Counted from the stretch's first letter, positions 16,404-25,800 are shown. The stretch: DNA of 37,282 bases from a virus (IMGVR_UViG_3300010883_000142:1-37282); one strand, 5' to 3'. Translations and numbers: made by a program. The notes: a model not told the origin generated them from the sequence alone.

Positions 16404-16945
16404 ATCTACGCGATCCATTAACTATGATCGGAGGCCGTGTTGAGGATGATGGCAACACGCTGGTGCGTGCTATCACGGAGACAGGCCTCGAACACGAATC
16501 ACAGCAGCATGAACGCGCATATACATGGACGTCAATCCCATATGATGGGGCTGCGCAGGACACAATCATCTGTGTGCGTAATGACAGCAAGACGCTGATC
16601 CTGCATCCTCAGTGGATAGTTATCAATAACGGTGCTACAGCCAGTGAGTATCAGATTTACATCGTGACAGCTGCATTTACAATCGCAGGCACTGTGATCA
16701 CACCGCTCAATATGAATACGAAGGGTGCTGTGAATCCTGATATCTCTGCGTATGCGGATGAGACTGGTAATACAGCCCAGGGTAGAATGTGGGAACGCAC
16801 GTATATGCCTGTTGACTCTCGTAGATTTTTTGATCTGCGTGGGCTTGATCTCAACCAGGATCATGCGATTGGTGTGGATATGGTTGCAGATGGTGGTGGA
16901 GAGCAGTCCATTACAATCTGTGCTCACCACGGACCGGTGCATTAA
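16400..16945 (+). CDS. Probable minor virion protein (181 aa)
   Basis: A beta-rich soluble protein (TIICVRNDSKTLILHPQWIVINNGATASEYQIYIV...) with regularly alternating polar and hydrophobic residues, ending SITICAHHGPVH. It begins in an ATGA overlap. Together with the next two genes it looks like a set of small beta-sandwich virion proteins, perhaps appendage or head-surface components. No specific family is recognised. Confidence 0.65.
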   Translation: MNLRDPLTMIGGRVEDDGNTLVRAITETGLEHESQQHERAYTWTSIPYDGAAQDTIICVRNDSKTLILHPQWIVINNGATASEYQIYIVTAAFTIAGTVITPLNMNTKGAVNPDISAYADETGNTAQGRMWERTYMPVDSRRFFDLRGLDLNQDHAIGVDMVADGGGEQSITICAHHGPVH

Positions 16946-17389
16946 ATGATCGGGGTAGGCATACGCGATTTGCTGTTCCCACGTAGAACTGCGCGTGTGA
17001 ATCGTGTAGGTGAGCTAGCGACAGGTCGGTTGCATTTCGACGAGGCTCACGTCAATGCAATCGCTGTGGCAGATACTGCATATAATTATGCGTTGCCTGT
17101 AGCAGGATTCAATTTCATAATCACGACAATGTTGGCGTTTGCATCGAAAGATGTGAATGATGCAACAGCTACATTAATTGAGATTTATACTGCCACGTCA
17201 CTTACGTCAACTGTGGTGGATACTGAGATATTATCGTTTGGTATGGGTAAGCTGACAGTGTTACCTCTTGTGCCATTGAACCTGTTGATTCCAGAAGGTT
17301 ATTGGCTGAATGCAAAGTCATCTGATGCTATAATCAATCTCAGCATCTTGGGCCATTACGTTAAGCGATTGGACGAGCTAGATGGCTAG
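16946..17389 (+). CDS. Probable minor virion protein (147 aa)
   Basis: A beta-rich protein directly abutting the previous stop. FNFIITTMLAFASKDVNDATATLIEIYTATSLTSTVVDTE suggests a jelly-roll or sandwich fold; NLLIPEGYWLNAKSSDAIINLSILGHYV follows near the C-terminus, a pattern seen in phage appendage domains. It overlaps the next gene by 8 bases. The role is inferred from context. Confidence 0.65.
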   Translation: MIGVGIRDLLFPRRTARVNRVGELATGRLHFDEAHVNAIAVADTAYNYALPVAGFNFIITTMLAFASKDVNDATATLIEIYTATSLTSTVVDTEILSFGMGKLTVLPLVPLNLLIPEGYWLNAKSSDAIINLSILGHYVKRLDELDG

Positions 17390-17663
17390 TCAGAAAAAAG
17401 TTTTCGTGGGCGGTGTGGCTGTAGAGCTCGTCGCACAGAACGAGTCTCGGACGTTATTGACAATACAGAACATCTCTGGTGTTGATATTTATTATGGTGA
17501 CAGCACGGTCACGATTGCTAATGGCCAGCTGTTACGTGCCGGAGCAACCATTCGTGAAGAACGCACCATTGAAAATGATCCATACTTCTATATCGGTGCT
17601 ACATATGCGATATGTGCAGGTAGTGCTGATATACGTGTATGGGATAAGGAGCGAGTGAGATAA
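17382..17663 (+). CDS. Small beta-sandwich-type protein (93 aa)
   Basis: Residues ~5-90 alternate as a compact beta domain: VFVGGVAVELVAQNESRTLLTIQNIS, DIYYGDSTVTIANGQLLRAGATI, YFYIGATYAICAGSADIRVW. This resembles small phage structural proteins that display a single beta-sandwich. The stop overlaps the next ATG as TAATG. No named family is assigned. Confidence 0.7.
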   Translation: MASQKKVFVGGVAVELVAQNESRTLLTIQNISGVDIYYGDSTVTIANGQLLRAGATIREERTIENDPYFYIGATYAICAGSADIRVWDKERVR

Positions 17664-17830
17664 TGGAAACTTTTCTTATTGAAAATTGGGGCTGGATTCT
17701 CATGGGGTTCATGATTGCAGAGAAGATTGTGAAGCTCACGCCTACGAAATATGATGATATTCTGTTTGACATGACCAAAGATGTGATCATGAAACTCGCG
17801 GGTAAAAAGGGGGTCGAGTCCGACAAATAG
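17663..17830 (+). CDS. Small membrane protein (55 aa), holin candidate
   Basis: Translates as METFLIENWGWILMGFMIAE and continues KIVKLTPTKYDDILFD... to GVESDK. Residues ~7-20 are hydrophobic (one short TM segment), followed by a charged, amphipathic tail. It begins in a TAATG overlap. Size and topology fit small single-TM phage holins, but similar proteins are used elsewhere, so this is only a candidate. Confidence 0.55.
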   Translation: METFLIENWGWILMGFMIAEKIVKLTPTKYDDILFDMTKDVIMKLAGKKGVESDK

Positions 17831-17888
17831 CAGGTCTCGCAACTAACCTTATCCCTGGGGGCAATGTGGTGAGGAAGGTGGGCTGGGT

Positions 17889-18056
17889 ATGGGGTATGAT
17901 CCGTTCAAGGCGCAAGACGCGTATGTAAAAAGGTTGAAAGCGAAACATGGACACAAGATTAGAAAAGTGGTCCCTAAGCACGCAGCAAACCATGTCATGT
18001 CTTTTGGTAAACTTGCTGGCGGGATATCTGGTGGTGGGCTTTCATTGGACTTATGA
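17889..18056 (+). CDS. Small basic protein (55 aa)
   Basis: Translates as MGYDPFKAQDAYVKRLKAKH, then GHKIRKVVPKHAANHV..., ending in a Gly-rich segment and LSLDL. AGGAAGG lies ten bases before ATG 17889. The Lys/Arg/His-rich first 35 residues suggest nucleic acid or surface binding. A longer overlapping frame (from 17947) exists but is less protein-like. Confidence 0.5.
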   Translation: MGYDPFKAQDAYVKRLKAKHGHKIRKVVPKHAANHVMSFGKLAGGISGGGLSLDL

Positions 18057-18095
18057 CATACATACTTTGGCGGGTAGTGAAATGAAAGGAACAAC

Positions 18096-18674
18096 ATGCG
18101 TTATATTATTCTGTTGCTTATGGTTGCTGTCTCAAGCACCTACGCACTGGAAGGAGACGCATCATACTCCAATACAGACGGAGTTGTCCAGCTTGCAGGG
18201 CAGGGAAAGCACTGGTTTGGTGCTGGACTCAGACTTGATGGTCGCTACAATAAAGTCGAGGGACGTGAAGATCGGTTCTCCTACGGCTTCCTCTCACGTC
18301 ATTACGGGTGGGGAATTGTTAATGAAACGACTGGCAGGATCTTCGATACCCATCGCGCAGTTGCTTCCAATATCGGCTTTGGAGGACAGCATATCACATT
18401 GGCGGCAGGTGGCCAGCGAGAATGGCCAGACGGTGCTGAGTCAACGACTCTCGCAACTCTTACAGCGAGACTCAACAAAGTTGGGTGGGCCTATGAAGAT
18501 GGTCGTGGAATAACGCTTGAGGGTAGATATACATACCTGACAGACGGTGACGATGATCGTCATGATTATCAAGCAGAGGGCCGAGTAAACGGTAAGCACG
18601 TATATGTGGGCGCACGGTATGATCATGCGCGTGATGTAGTGATTCAAGGTATTTTCCTGGGGGTCAAATGGTAA
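18096..18674 (+). CDS. Phage-encoded outer-membrane beta-barrel-like protein
   Basis: A 192-residue protein with a textbook signal peptide (MRYIILLLMVAVSSTYA, cleavage near 17/18). The mature part is a series of amphipathic beta strands with Gly/aromatic belts: HWFGAGLRLDGRYNKV, DRFSYGFLSRHYGWG, HITLAAGGQREW, ITLEGRYTYLTDG, HVYVGARYDHARDVV. It ends in a strand with a terminal aromatic residue (IQGIFLGVKW), the signal recognised by the BAM machinery. This fits a small (about 8-strand) outer-membrane barrel of ~19 kDa. GAAAGGAAC precedes ATG 18096. Known phage-encoded OMPs such as lambda Lom alter the host surface; a role in superinfection exclusion is inferred. Confidence 0.7.
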   Translation: MRYIILLLMVAVSSTYALEGDASYSNTDGVVQLAGQGKHWFGAGLRLDGRYNKVEGREDRFSYGFLSRHYGWGIVNETTGRIFDTHRAVASNIGFGGQHITLAAGGQREWPDGAESTTLATLTARLNKVGWAYEDGRGITLEGRYTYLTDGDDDRHDYQAEGRVNGKHVYVGARYDHARDVVIQGIFLGVKW

Positions 18675-18838
18675 TCGACGGAGCACTGTTAAGTATTGGA
18701 GGTATCATAGCTCTCCAAACTGGTGCGCTGGTATGGCGACTGTCTGACCTGTCGCGTCAGGCCAAGACTACAAATGCACGTTTGAGTCGTATTGAGAATA
18801 AACTCTTTCCTGTAGGTAAACATGAACAAGCGAACTGA
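18668..18838 (+). CDS. Small membrane protein (56 aa)
   Basis: Translates as MVIDGALLSIGGIIALQTGA then LVWRLSDLSRQAKTTNARLS and on to HEQAN. It has one TM helix (residues ~4-24) followed by a heptad-like helix. The XhlA/holin-type topology, with a TM then a coiled coil, suggests a lysis or envelope role. It overlaps the barrel gene by 7 bases and the next gene by 17. Confidence 0.6.
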   Translation: MVIDGALLSIGGIIALQTGALVWRLSDLSRQAKTTNARLSRIENKLFPVGKHEQAN

Positions 18839-18995
18839 GAAAGAAAGTAAGGGGATCGGCACACGTGTCGCGGGGGCTGAGGTTCAGTATGAAGAAGAGC
18901 CTCGAGATTATCAGCCACTGATATCACACCGATCTGCGAAGACGAAATCGCAGCCGAAAGATGAGCGAAGCCAGCGTCGTAGACCTATTTATTAG
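18822..18995 (+). CDS. Small charged hypothetical protein (57 aa)
   Basis: Translates as MNKRTEKESKGIGTRVAGAE, then VQYEEEPRDYQPL..., ending DERSQRRRPIY. It is highly charged, probably disordered, and has no membrane segment. TAGG precedes ATG 18822. Its stop codon lies inside palindrome copy 2. No family recognised. Confidence 0.55.
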   Translation: MNKRTEKESKGIGTRVAGAEVQYEEEPRDYQPLISHRSAKTKSQPKDERSQRRRPIY

Positions 18996-19014
18996 GTCCG
19001 GAAATCGGACTAAC
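18991..19014 (+). promoter_or_regulatory. Palindromic element copy 2
   Basis: ATTAGGTCCG, GAAAT, CGGAC, TAAC: reversed relative to copy 1 on the plus strand. GTCCG/CGGAC pair around a five-base loop, and TTA/TAA pair outside a one-base bulge. It begins inside the stop codon of the preceding small gene and is followed by TAAGGAG and ATG 19029. There is no T-run, so it is not a standard terminator. Confidence 0.7.
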
Positions 19015-19028
19015 TAAGGAGAACCTGC

Positions 19029-19301
19029 ATGACTGTTCAAGTGGTTACGGGCACAGCGCTGTTGAGCGCAGGAGCATTTGTAATAAATACACCGATTCGA
19101 CTTCTGGGTGCTCGGATGCATCACACCACAGACGCGAATGCGGTGATTCTGCTGGACGCATCTGACGGTAAGAATGTCACCACGCTGAAGGTGACGGATG
19201 AACAAGAAACAGATGAAACATGGTTCCCGAATGGTGGGTTCCCGTGCAAGGATGTTCACGTCACAGCGAGTGCCGGATCTGTTTACATTTACTTTGAATA
19301 G
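19029..19301 (+). CDS. Small probable virion protein (90 aa)
   Basis: A beta-rich small protein (VQVVTGTALLSAGAFVINTPIRLLGARMHH..., ending DVHVTASAGSVYIYFE), like the small beta-sandwich proteins at 16.4-17.7 kb. TAAGGAGAA gives a strong ribosome site, and palindrome copy 2 lies 14 bases before the start. It opens the internal-protein gene block. No family recognised. Confidence 0.7.
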   Translation: MTVQVVTGTALLSAGAFVINTPIRLLGARMHHTTDANAVILLDASDGKNVTTLKVTDEQETDETWFPNGGFPCKDVHVTASAGSVYIYFE

Positions 19302-19309
19302 GACCCACT

Positions 19310-20866
19310 ATGCCTGAGGAAGATTTCAGAGACCCAGCGCGACGTAGGCTCCTAGACATTGCGGATAATGCGTCGGCAGAAAAAGGTGAGATTCAGACAC
19401 AGTTACCTGATGTATCCGTGCCGAGTCAGTTCGACACGCCCATCCAGTCTACGGGGATACGCCAGGACGTGCTAGCTGGTGTGCAAGGCAATTTCGATCG
19501 TAACATCGCACAGATTCAGGAGAATGCTTTGCAGAACCGGCGGTTTAGGGCCGGTTCAACCTCCAATGCCGAACTCAACGAGGCGCGTTCATCACGTAAT
19601 CAAGCAATCGGTGCATTGGGGCAGGTTGAGCTGCAGAGTCAGGGTCAGGTATTAGGCGCGTTGGGTGGGCTAGCTCAGGTTGAGCAGTCTGGTCAGGAAG
19701 CTCGTAGCACACAAACAGATTTACTGACGTTCGAGCAACAGAAGGTCGATATTATGGCCGGTGGGCTGGCAATTGATCAGGGGCGTTTGACACTTGATCG
19801 AGACAAGCTGGGTGAAACAGCACGGCAGTTCGATCTATCTTCTGTGGATCAGCGAGCACAGTTCCATGCTACGATCGCAGCCACAGCTGAACAGAATGGT
19901 TTGGATCGTGCGCAGACTGCCGAACTTGCTGCGGCCTCACTCATGGAAGGTGCTCGACAATTTGATGTGGCTGATGCAACACAGCGCCAACTGGCTGGTG
20001 ACGCACTGGCAGAAGGTGCGCGACAGTTTGGATTGACACAGGAACAGACACGTGAGCTGGCTGATCAATCGTTGGCTGAATCGGCACGCCAGTTTGATCA
20101 GTCAGATGCCACACAACGTGATCACTTTACGCGTGAGATTGATGAGCGAGCACGTCAATTCGGCCTCGATCAAGATCAGACAAAAGAACTTGCTGCGAAT
20201 GCTCTCAGTGAAGGTGGACGACAGTTCGACCTCTCGCAAGAGCAAGATTTTGCACTTCATCTATCTAACATTGCAGAATCGTCACGACAATTTGAGCTCT
20301 CACAGGAGCAGACATTAACACTTGCACGTGAGGCCACGACTGAAGCTGCGCGTCAATTTGATCTCAGTTCAGGTCAGGACGCAGATCAATTCTCACAGAA
20401 CATCATCGAGACTGCACGACAGTTTGACTTCTCGCAGGAACAAGCACGTGATCTCGCGATTGAAAGTCTTGCAGCTAACGAACGTGTGGCGAACTCGCAG
20501 CTCAATGTTCAGCATCTAGGGAACATGATCTCACTGTTGACAGATGGGACGCAGGCACTCACAGCAGAAGATGGTAATAAGATCATCTCGGCCGCATTTG
20601 CAATGGGTGACATGGAAGCGTCATTAAACATATCACCTACTGCTGATCAGGCTGTAAATAACGTGCTTGAGATTTCTAGTCAATCATCTCCAGAAGCGCA
20701 GATTACACGTGACCTGGTTACGCGTCCAGATATATGGGGACTTGATCCTCATGAAGTCAGTGCGCTGTCAGATGAAGAACTCACGCAGTATGAGAACTTA
20801 GATTTCGATGGAGATGGAACTGTCAGTATGTCTGACTATATTATCTATTCTGCACGAGGAGGTTGA
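19310..20866 (+). CDS. Repeat-containing internal virion protein with dockerin-like calcium loop
   Basis: A 518-residue, Gln/Ala/Glu-rich helical protein. Residues ~171-390 are ten tandem 22-residue repeats around ARQFD/G-L-x-Q-E-Q-T-x-E-L-A-x-x-x-L-x-E-G/S, alternating between two sub-types (RQFD.SDATQR and RQFGL.QEQT), so the larger unit is 44 residues. The C-terminus carries DFDGDGTVSMSDYI (~500-513), an EF-hand/dockerin type calcium loop with Asp at positions 1, 3, 5 and 12. A long repetitive helical protein next to the lysozyme and giant ejection protein suggests an internal head or ejected protein spanning the envelope. The role is inferred from context. Confidence 0.7.
   Translation: MPEEDFRDPARRRLLDIADNASAEKGEIQTQLPDVSVPSQFDTPIQSTGIRQDVLAGVQGNFDRNIAQIQENALQNRRFRAGSTSNAELNEARSSRNQAIGALGQVELQSQGQVLGALGGLAQVEQSGQEARSTQTDLLTFEQQKVDIMAGGLAIDQGRLTLDRDKLGETARQFDLSSVDQRAQFHATIAATAEQNGLDRAQTAELAAASLMEGARQFDVADATQRQLAGDALAEGARQFGLTQEQTRELADQSLAESARQFDQSDATQRDHFTREIDERARQFGLDQDQTKELAANALSEGGRQFDLSQEQDFALHLSNIAESSRQFELSQEQTLTLAREATTEAARQFDLSSGQDADQFSQNIIETARQFDFSQEQARDLAIESLAANERVANSQLNVQHLGNMISLLTDGTQALTAEDGNKIISAAFAMGDMEASLNISPTADQAVNNVLEISSQSSPEAQITRDLVTRPDIWGLDPHEVSALSDEELTQYENLDFDGDGTVSMSDYIIYSARGG
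19820..20479 (+). repeat. Ten tandem 66-bp coding repeats
   Basis: Each 66-bp unit encodes 22 residues beginning (A/S/G)RQF. Units differ at the DNA level, so the repeat is old or under divergent codon choice. Sub-types alternate, giving a 132-bp super-repeat. The register is kept perfectly for ten units, which argues for a rod or solenoid of fixed pitch. Confidence 0.85.
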
Positions 20867-20867
20867 A

Positions 20868-21266
20868 ATGCGACTTGATGATGGAATGCACTGGACTTAT
20901 CGACGTGGTAAGCATTGGTGGTTTCAAGCAGCTACGTTAGGATTGCAGGCTATCGGTATGGGTTTGCAAGCTGCGAATGCCCCGAAAGATAAAGATCCAC
21001 GTCGAACGGAACAGGAAGAGCATATCAAACGTGTTGATGATCAATTCACGCGTATTCGTATGGCACGTGAAAGTGACCAGAATAAGGGTATTCATGGCAA
21101 TGTCATGAAAACTCTCGGCACGATTGATGACAGTTTCAAAGCACAAACACCTTCGGGAAAAGCTGCACTGGCGAAGAGCCAGGGTGGGACTGCTACTGAT
21201 GCACCTGTAATCTCGACTGATGATGTAGCACCCGCACCTTCACCTGATGACGAGGAGCAAAAGTAA
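20868..21266 (+). CDS. Small internal virion protein candidate (132 aa)
   Basis: Starts MRLDDGMHWTYRRGKHWWFQ. A moderately hydrophobic helical stretch (AATLGLQAIGMGLQAANA, ~21-38) is followed by charged helix (EEHIKRVDDQFTRIRMARES) and a Pro/Ala/Asp tail. GAGGAGG precedes ATG 20868; an in-frame start at 20808 would overlap the previous gene. A hydrophobic helix followed by a coiled region is common in podophage ejection proteins. Its stop overlaps the next gene (TAATG). Confidence 0.65.
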   Translation: MRLDDGMHWTYRRGKHWWFQAATLGLQAIGMGLQAANAPKDKDPRRTEQEEHIKRVDDQFTRIRMARESDQNKGIHGNVMKTLGTIDDSFKAQTPSGKAALAKSQGGTATDAPVISTDDVAPAPSPDDEEQK

Positions 21267-22399
21267 TGGCTAGATCAGATGTTCTTCGTGGAATTGGGGC
21301 CGGCCTGAGTGCGGTCGGTCAGGGGATGAGTGATATACAATCTCAGCGGGATAACCAAGAGAATCTTGATGCTGATCGTAAACTTCAAGAGCGCATGACA
21401 GTTGTTGCTGAGAAGAATCAAAAAGGTGAGGACGCATGGAAAAGTTTTCAATCTGACTTCATGGTTCAAGGTCGGATGATTGAGATCACGGAGAAGAATC
21501 GTGATTTCTACGAACGAAATCTTGATCGCACACTCGCGGCTATGCGTGATGCGAACCAGGCGAATCTACAAGTATCACTCGAAGGGATGCGTCAGAGTGG
21601 TGCTGGTGATCGTCAGGGTAAGGGCTTCGCGCATGACAATGAAATGGCTGACAAAGCCAATCAAGCTAAAGAAATGCTAATGGAGAACGAGGCTACGATG
21701 GCCCTGTTTAGTCGGGCGCGTGCCGCGGGAATCGACATGGCAGGTGAAAAGGTCAAAGCCATGATTACTACAATGGCTAATCTCACACCTGATTCTGAGG
21801 GTTACGAAGAGAAGAAGATTCAGTTCGATAAGATGCAGAAAGAATTTTCAGATATACTGAATGAAACGGTGGACTTTGGTAAGAAAAATGCTGATGGTAG
21901 TATGGATCTACCAGACGCTGTGCCGGTTATGCCGGTAGCACTCACGACTGATGAAGGTGAGCCACGTGAAGTTCTGGCAATCGGGCAAGACGTGTTTGAA
22001 GGATTAACGACGCAATTTGAAAAGAATCCTGGAGCTGTTGATGCATGGGGTATGATTAAAGTTGCTGCTGGTGAAATGACCGAGGATGAGTGGGGAAAGA
22101 TTCGTCGTAAGCTACAGCCAACAGATGCGATCACGATCATTACAGGAACTGCTGCGAATATTCTCGGCACACTTGCGAAGGCGGGAGATTCCATCCTGGC
22201 TAAGATGTTAGAATCTGCAATGGGCCGTAAGAAGTTTACACCACCGTCAAATGGTGCGCCCGCATCTCCGCAGGCACCTCCGCCACGAACACCACAAGGT
22301 GGCCAGCGTCCACAGACTGCTGGTGGGCCGCCAGATCCTGCACCTAATCAGTCAGCTGCTGCTTCTCCACGATCATCTGGTGGAAGGTATAGTTTCTAA
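21266..22399 (+). CDS. Internal virion protein candidate (377 aa)
   Basis: A largely helical soluble protein. The N-terminus MARSDVLRGIGAGLSAVGQGMSD is weakly hydrophobic, residues ~25-200 are charged coiled-coil-like, a globular part follows at ~210-310, and the tail is Pro/Ala/Gly-rich (310-377). It is coupled by TAATG at both ends and sits between a small hydrophobic-helix protein and the lysozyme. Podophages typically have two to three such ejection proteins here. Assignment rests on order and composition. Confidence 0.65.
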   Translation: MARSDVLRGIGAGLSAVGQGMSDIQSQRDNQENLDADRKLQERMTVVAEKNQKGEDAWKSFQSDFMVQGRMIEITEKNRDFYERNLDRTLAAMRDANQANLQVSLEGMRQSGAGDRQGKGFAHDNEMADKANQAKEMLMENEATMALFSRARAAGIDMAGEKVKAMITTMANLTPDSEGYEEKKIQFDKMQKEFSDILNETVDFGKKNADGSMDLPDAVPVMPVALTTDEGEPREVLAIGQDVFEGLTTQFEKNPGAVDAWGMIKVAAGEMTEDEWGKIRRKLQPTDAITIITGTAANILGTLAKAGDSILAKMLESAMGRKKFTPPSNGAPASPQAPPPRTPQGGQRPQTAGGPPDPAPNQSAAASPRSSGGRYSF

Positions 22400-22812
22400 T
22401 GGCTGAAGAAACTCCACAAGAAGAGCCTCTCGATCCACAGATCGTAGCTCTAGCACGTGCTATACGTCAGGTAGAAACTGGCAATAAGGCTGTGAAGGGT
22501 GCTAGTGGAGAGATGAAATCTCGATATCAATTTATGCCTGCTACCTGGAAAACGTTGGCAAAGAAACATTTAGGAAATGCTGATACTACACGTTCAGAAG
22601 AAATTGAAAATGAGGTCGTGTATAAAGAACTGCTGTTTCTTGCAGATGAGAAAGGCTATGATGTAGGGCAGATCGCATCTGTATGGAACAGCGGTAAACC
22701 TGATTTCACAGGTAAAGGCACGAATAAAAAAGGTGTGAAATTTGACACGGGTGCATATCGTGATAAAGTATATAAAGCGTATGTAAAATTTCGTGATGCA
22801 GAGGAGGAATAA
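22399..22812 (+). CDS. Virion lytic transglycosylase-like lysozyme
   Basis: A 137-residue SLT/lysozyme-like protein: ALARAIRQVETG with predicted catalytic Glu26, then GEMKSRYQFMPATWKTLAKK (~39-58), a helical middle, and IASVWNSGKPDF near ~100-110. This matches the G(E)-SRYQFMPATW layout of phage tail or internal lytic transglycosylases. It likely opens a hole in peptidoglycan during DNA entry, and not at lysis, because it has no signal peptide and sits with the ejection proteins. TAATG overlaps at both ends. Confidence 0.8.
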   Translation: MAEETPQEEPLDPQIVALARAIRQVETGNKAVKGASGEMKSRYQFMPATWKTLAKKHLGNADTTRSEEIENEVVYKELLFLADEKGYDVGQIASVWNSGKPDFTGKGTNKKGVKFDTGAYRDKVYKAYVKFRDAEEE

Positions 22813-25800
22813 TGGCTCTCGATCTAGCAGATTTTAACAAATTCATGTCAACACAGGATTCAATAGCAGCGAATCCACAACCGGCCCCTCCTGGTGAGGC
22901 TATTGCGTTTCCATCTGCGGGTGGGCAACCTCCATCACCTGTCAGTGCACCTCCGGATGGGATTCAGCCAGAACCTGCGGGACAGAATTTCGCAGAAGAG
23001 AATCCACACCTCAACGCGTTCGCACGTGGGCTGGGAAACAGTGCGACACTTGGGGCCGTGGACCTCGCGACAGATGAGATATTCACCACAGAGGGTATGG
23101 CACAGCTAGCAGGCCAGGCTGTTGGTGAGATTCCGTTCTGGTTTGTAGGTGGTAAGTTGACATCCATGGCCCTGCGCCAGGGTGCGAAGAGTATCCGTGC
23201 GATCGAACAGGCTGGTGGTGCATTCGGTAAGGTGGCAAAATTCACCCGTGTGCATGGTGTGAATGTGGGTCAGGCCGCGACAGCAGTAGGCGTGGATGTG
23301 GGCCGCGCTGTTGTAGGTAATGATCCTGACGCACTGAGTGCCAGTAGGCTTGCACTTGATGTGTCTATGCCGTTTGCATCTTCGATTATAAAAATCGCTC
23401 GAACACGTGGTGTGCATCGAAGAGCTCAGGAGCGGTTGTCACATGCACATGATGCTAACACAGCCCGCGTGAATGCGGAGATCTCGGGTGAAGCCCCATT
23501 GTCAGTGGCTGAGCATCGTGTGAAACAGGCCGAATTGAATCAAGCATATGATGCACTCACGCCAGAAGATGCTAATATCCTGCGTCAAATGGATGATGTG
23601 TTCACAGCACATGGTGGTGATCCTGGACATATTGAATCACAGATGAATCTGATTCGTATGGGTGCACCGATTGATGAGGTGGCGGTCCTGCATAACATTG
23701 ACGACGTAGGTGAGTATTTACAGTTCCATCGTAATTACCCGATTAACAAACCTGCCGCGAAAACAACGTGGCGTGAGATTGCAACAACACGTCAGAATCA
23801 GGATCTATCTGTCATACGTGAACGGTTGACAATACGTAATCGTGACTACGGGCCACAGGGGCAGATTGGTGGCAAGAGTCGTTTGGGTGAGCTGGCAGAG
23901 GAAGGTGAGGAAGCAATACTCTCACGGCCAGGTAAGCCTGTAAACACCAAAACACCTATACGATCAGCTGGTAAGTTCACGTCTGTAAGAACATTAGCCC
24001 AGCGTCCACGTAACACTGTCGTTGGGGAGGCGGCTGAAACTGGTATGATTGAGCAGCATATGAGACACCCAGTGCATGGTAGTAGTGGTGTTGGTGATTT
24101 TCAATTGGATGAAGCAGGCGAGGCAGGCTTCGATGCGGCATACGATCGACTGAATGATATCACACGTGTTGAGGTGCCGAAGGGTAAGATCGGTGATGCA
24201 GCACGAACATTCATGGATGGTGTGTCAGGACTCCCTGTGATCAATGACATGGTGATCTCAGCTGTGCGTGTCGTTGAAAGTATGGGGCCGGCTGGTCGTC
24301 AAATGGGCGTGTTACTTCGTAAGGCTCGTATGTGGAATGCTATGCGAACGGGGCAGGCACAAGCTGATATGCTCAACGCGTTTAATAAGATGGAATCAGC
24401 TGAACAGTATCAGCAGCTTGTGGGTCACTTAGCCCGTGGAGATGCGACAAGTGATCCAGCTGTGAGAGTAGCTGCAGAGGCATTCCGCACGCATCATAAG
24501 TATGTAGAAGGGATGCTAGTCAGGCAGGAAGTCACGGTGTTGATGGCTGATGGCAAGACGAAGAATCTCCTGGGTGATATGCTGGAAGAGAACTTTTTTC
24601 CACAGGTGCATAACTGGGATAAGGTATTAAAAGAGGAGACTACGTTATCCACGATTGGTAGTAACCTGAGGAAGAAATTTGGTAATGTATTCGGAGGTAT
24701 TACGGACAAACAGATTGGAGAGCAGTATATTCACAAGGCACGTAATATGAAGATGCCGAGATTCTCCTCCCTGTATGAGCGTAATATGAATCTACCTGGA
24801 TGGCTTGGTGATCCTGAGTCTCTGGCAACACGTGGGAATAAAGGCTATATCGCTGATGTGCAGGAGTCGATACTCAATTTCTTCGAGGATAGCTACTCAC
24901 TCGCAGGAAGTAATCGTGTGTTTGGTGCGCCGAAAGGATTTAAATTATTCGACGATACAAACATGCTAACAGATCTTGCACCGGTTCACAGTTTCTTGAA
25001 GAAGATTATCAACCAGTCTGAAGATACTTTACGTGCATCTATTAAAGCTGGAAAGGACCTGCCTCTAAAGCACAAGAAAATCTCGGCATTCGAGACACCG
25101 AAGGGTGTGGAGATCGCTGCGAACCAGGGTAGTAAAGAGGCACGTGGGCTGCTTAATCAAGCACGACAACATTTTGGGGATGATCCTGAGTATAAGCAGC
25201 TACCCTGGAAGATGCAGACACTGTTGTCGCAGATGAAAGAGGATGGACATAACGTGAAGATTGCGCAGGACCTGCTTGAGAGTGTGATGGGCACGAGAGC
25301 ATTTCGACCCGATCATATCAAAGCGTCTGAAGCGGCCCGTAACCTGCAGATCATCACGAAGCTCGGCACGCTCGTAGTGGAGAACATTGGTCAGGTCAGT
25401 TTCACCACAACTAAAGTAGGTGTGACAAACGCGCTGAAGGGTCTGCATGCACTGATGCGTGACTGGTCAGGTAGTGTGGAGTTTGCGCGTGTGGCAGGTG
25501 TGCTAGGTGAGAATGCGATCCGTGGATTGGAGGCTGAAGCTGGTCGATCAATGGCTGGTAGGTTCCTAAAGAGCTCAGGCTTTCAATTCTCAGAGAACCT
25601 GCTTCGCACACACGCAGCGGTAAGTGGTAAAATCTGGGTGGAGGACTTGTTCCGCACAGTCGCTAAGGGGCCGACAAATCACACGGCTAAGATTGCCCTG
25701 CGCAAGCTGGAGAAGATTGGGTTTGACACGAAACAGTTTGTGAAAGATGGGCAGCTAACAGAGTTTGGTCTGGACGTGATGAAGGGCCTGGATGGAAACA

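Noticed and set aside
17947-18513. A 188-residue plus-strand frame overlapping the beta-barrel gene
   Set aside because: The barrel frame has a clear signal peptide, a good ribosome site and a protein-like strand pattern. The other frame has none of these.
19820-20479. A CRISPR-like array
   Set aside because: The 66-bp periodicity is in frame and encodes a 22-residue protein repeat; there are no identical direct repeats with unique spacers.
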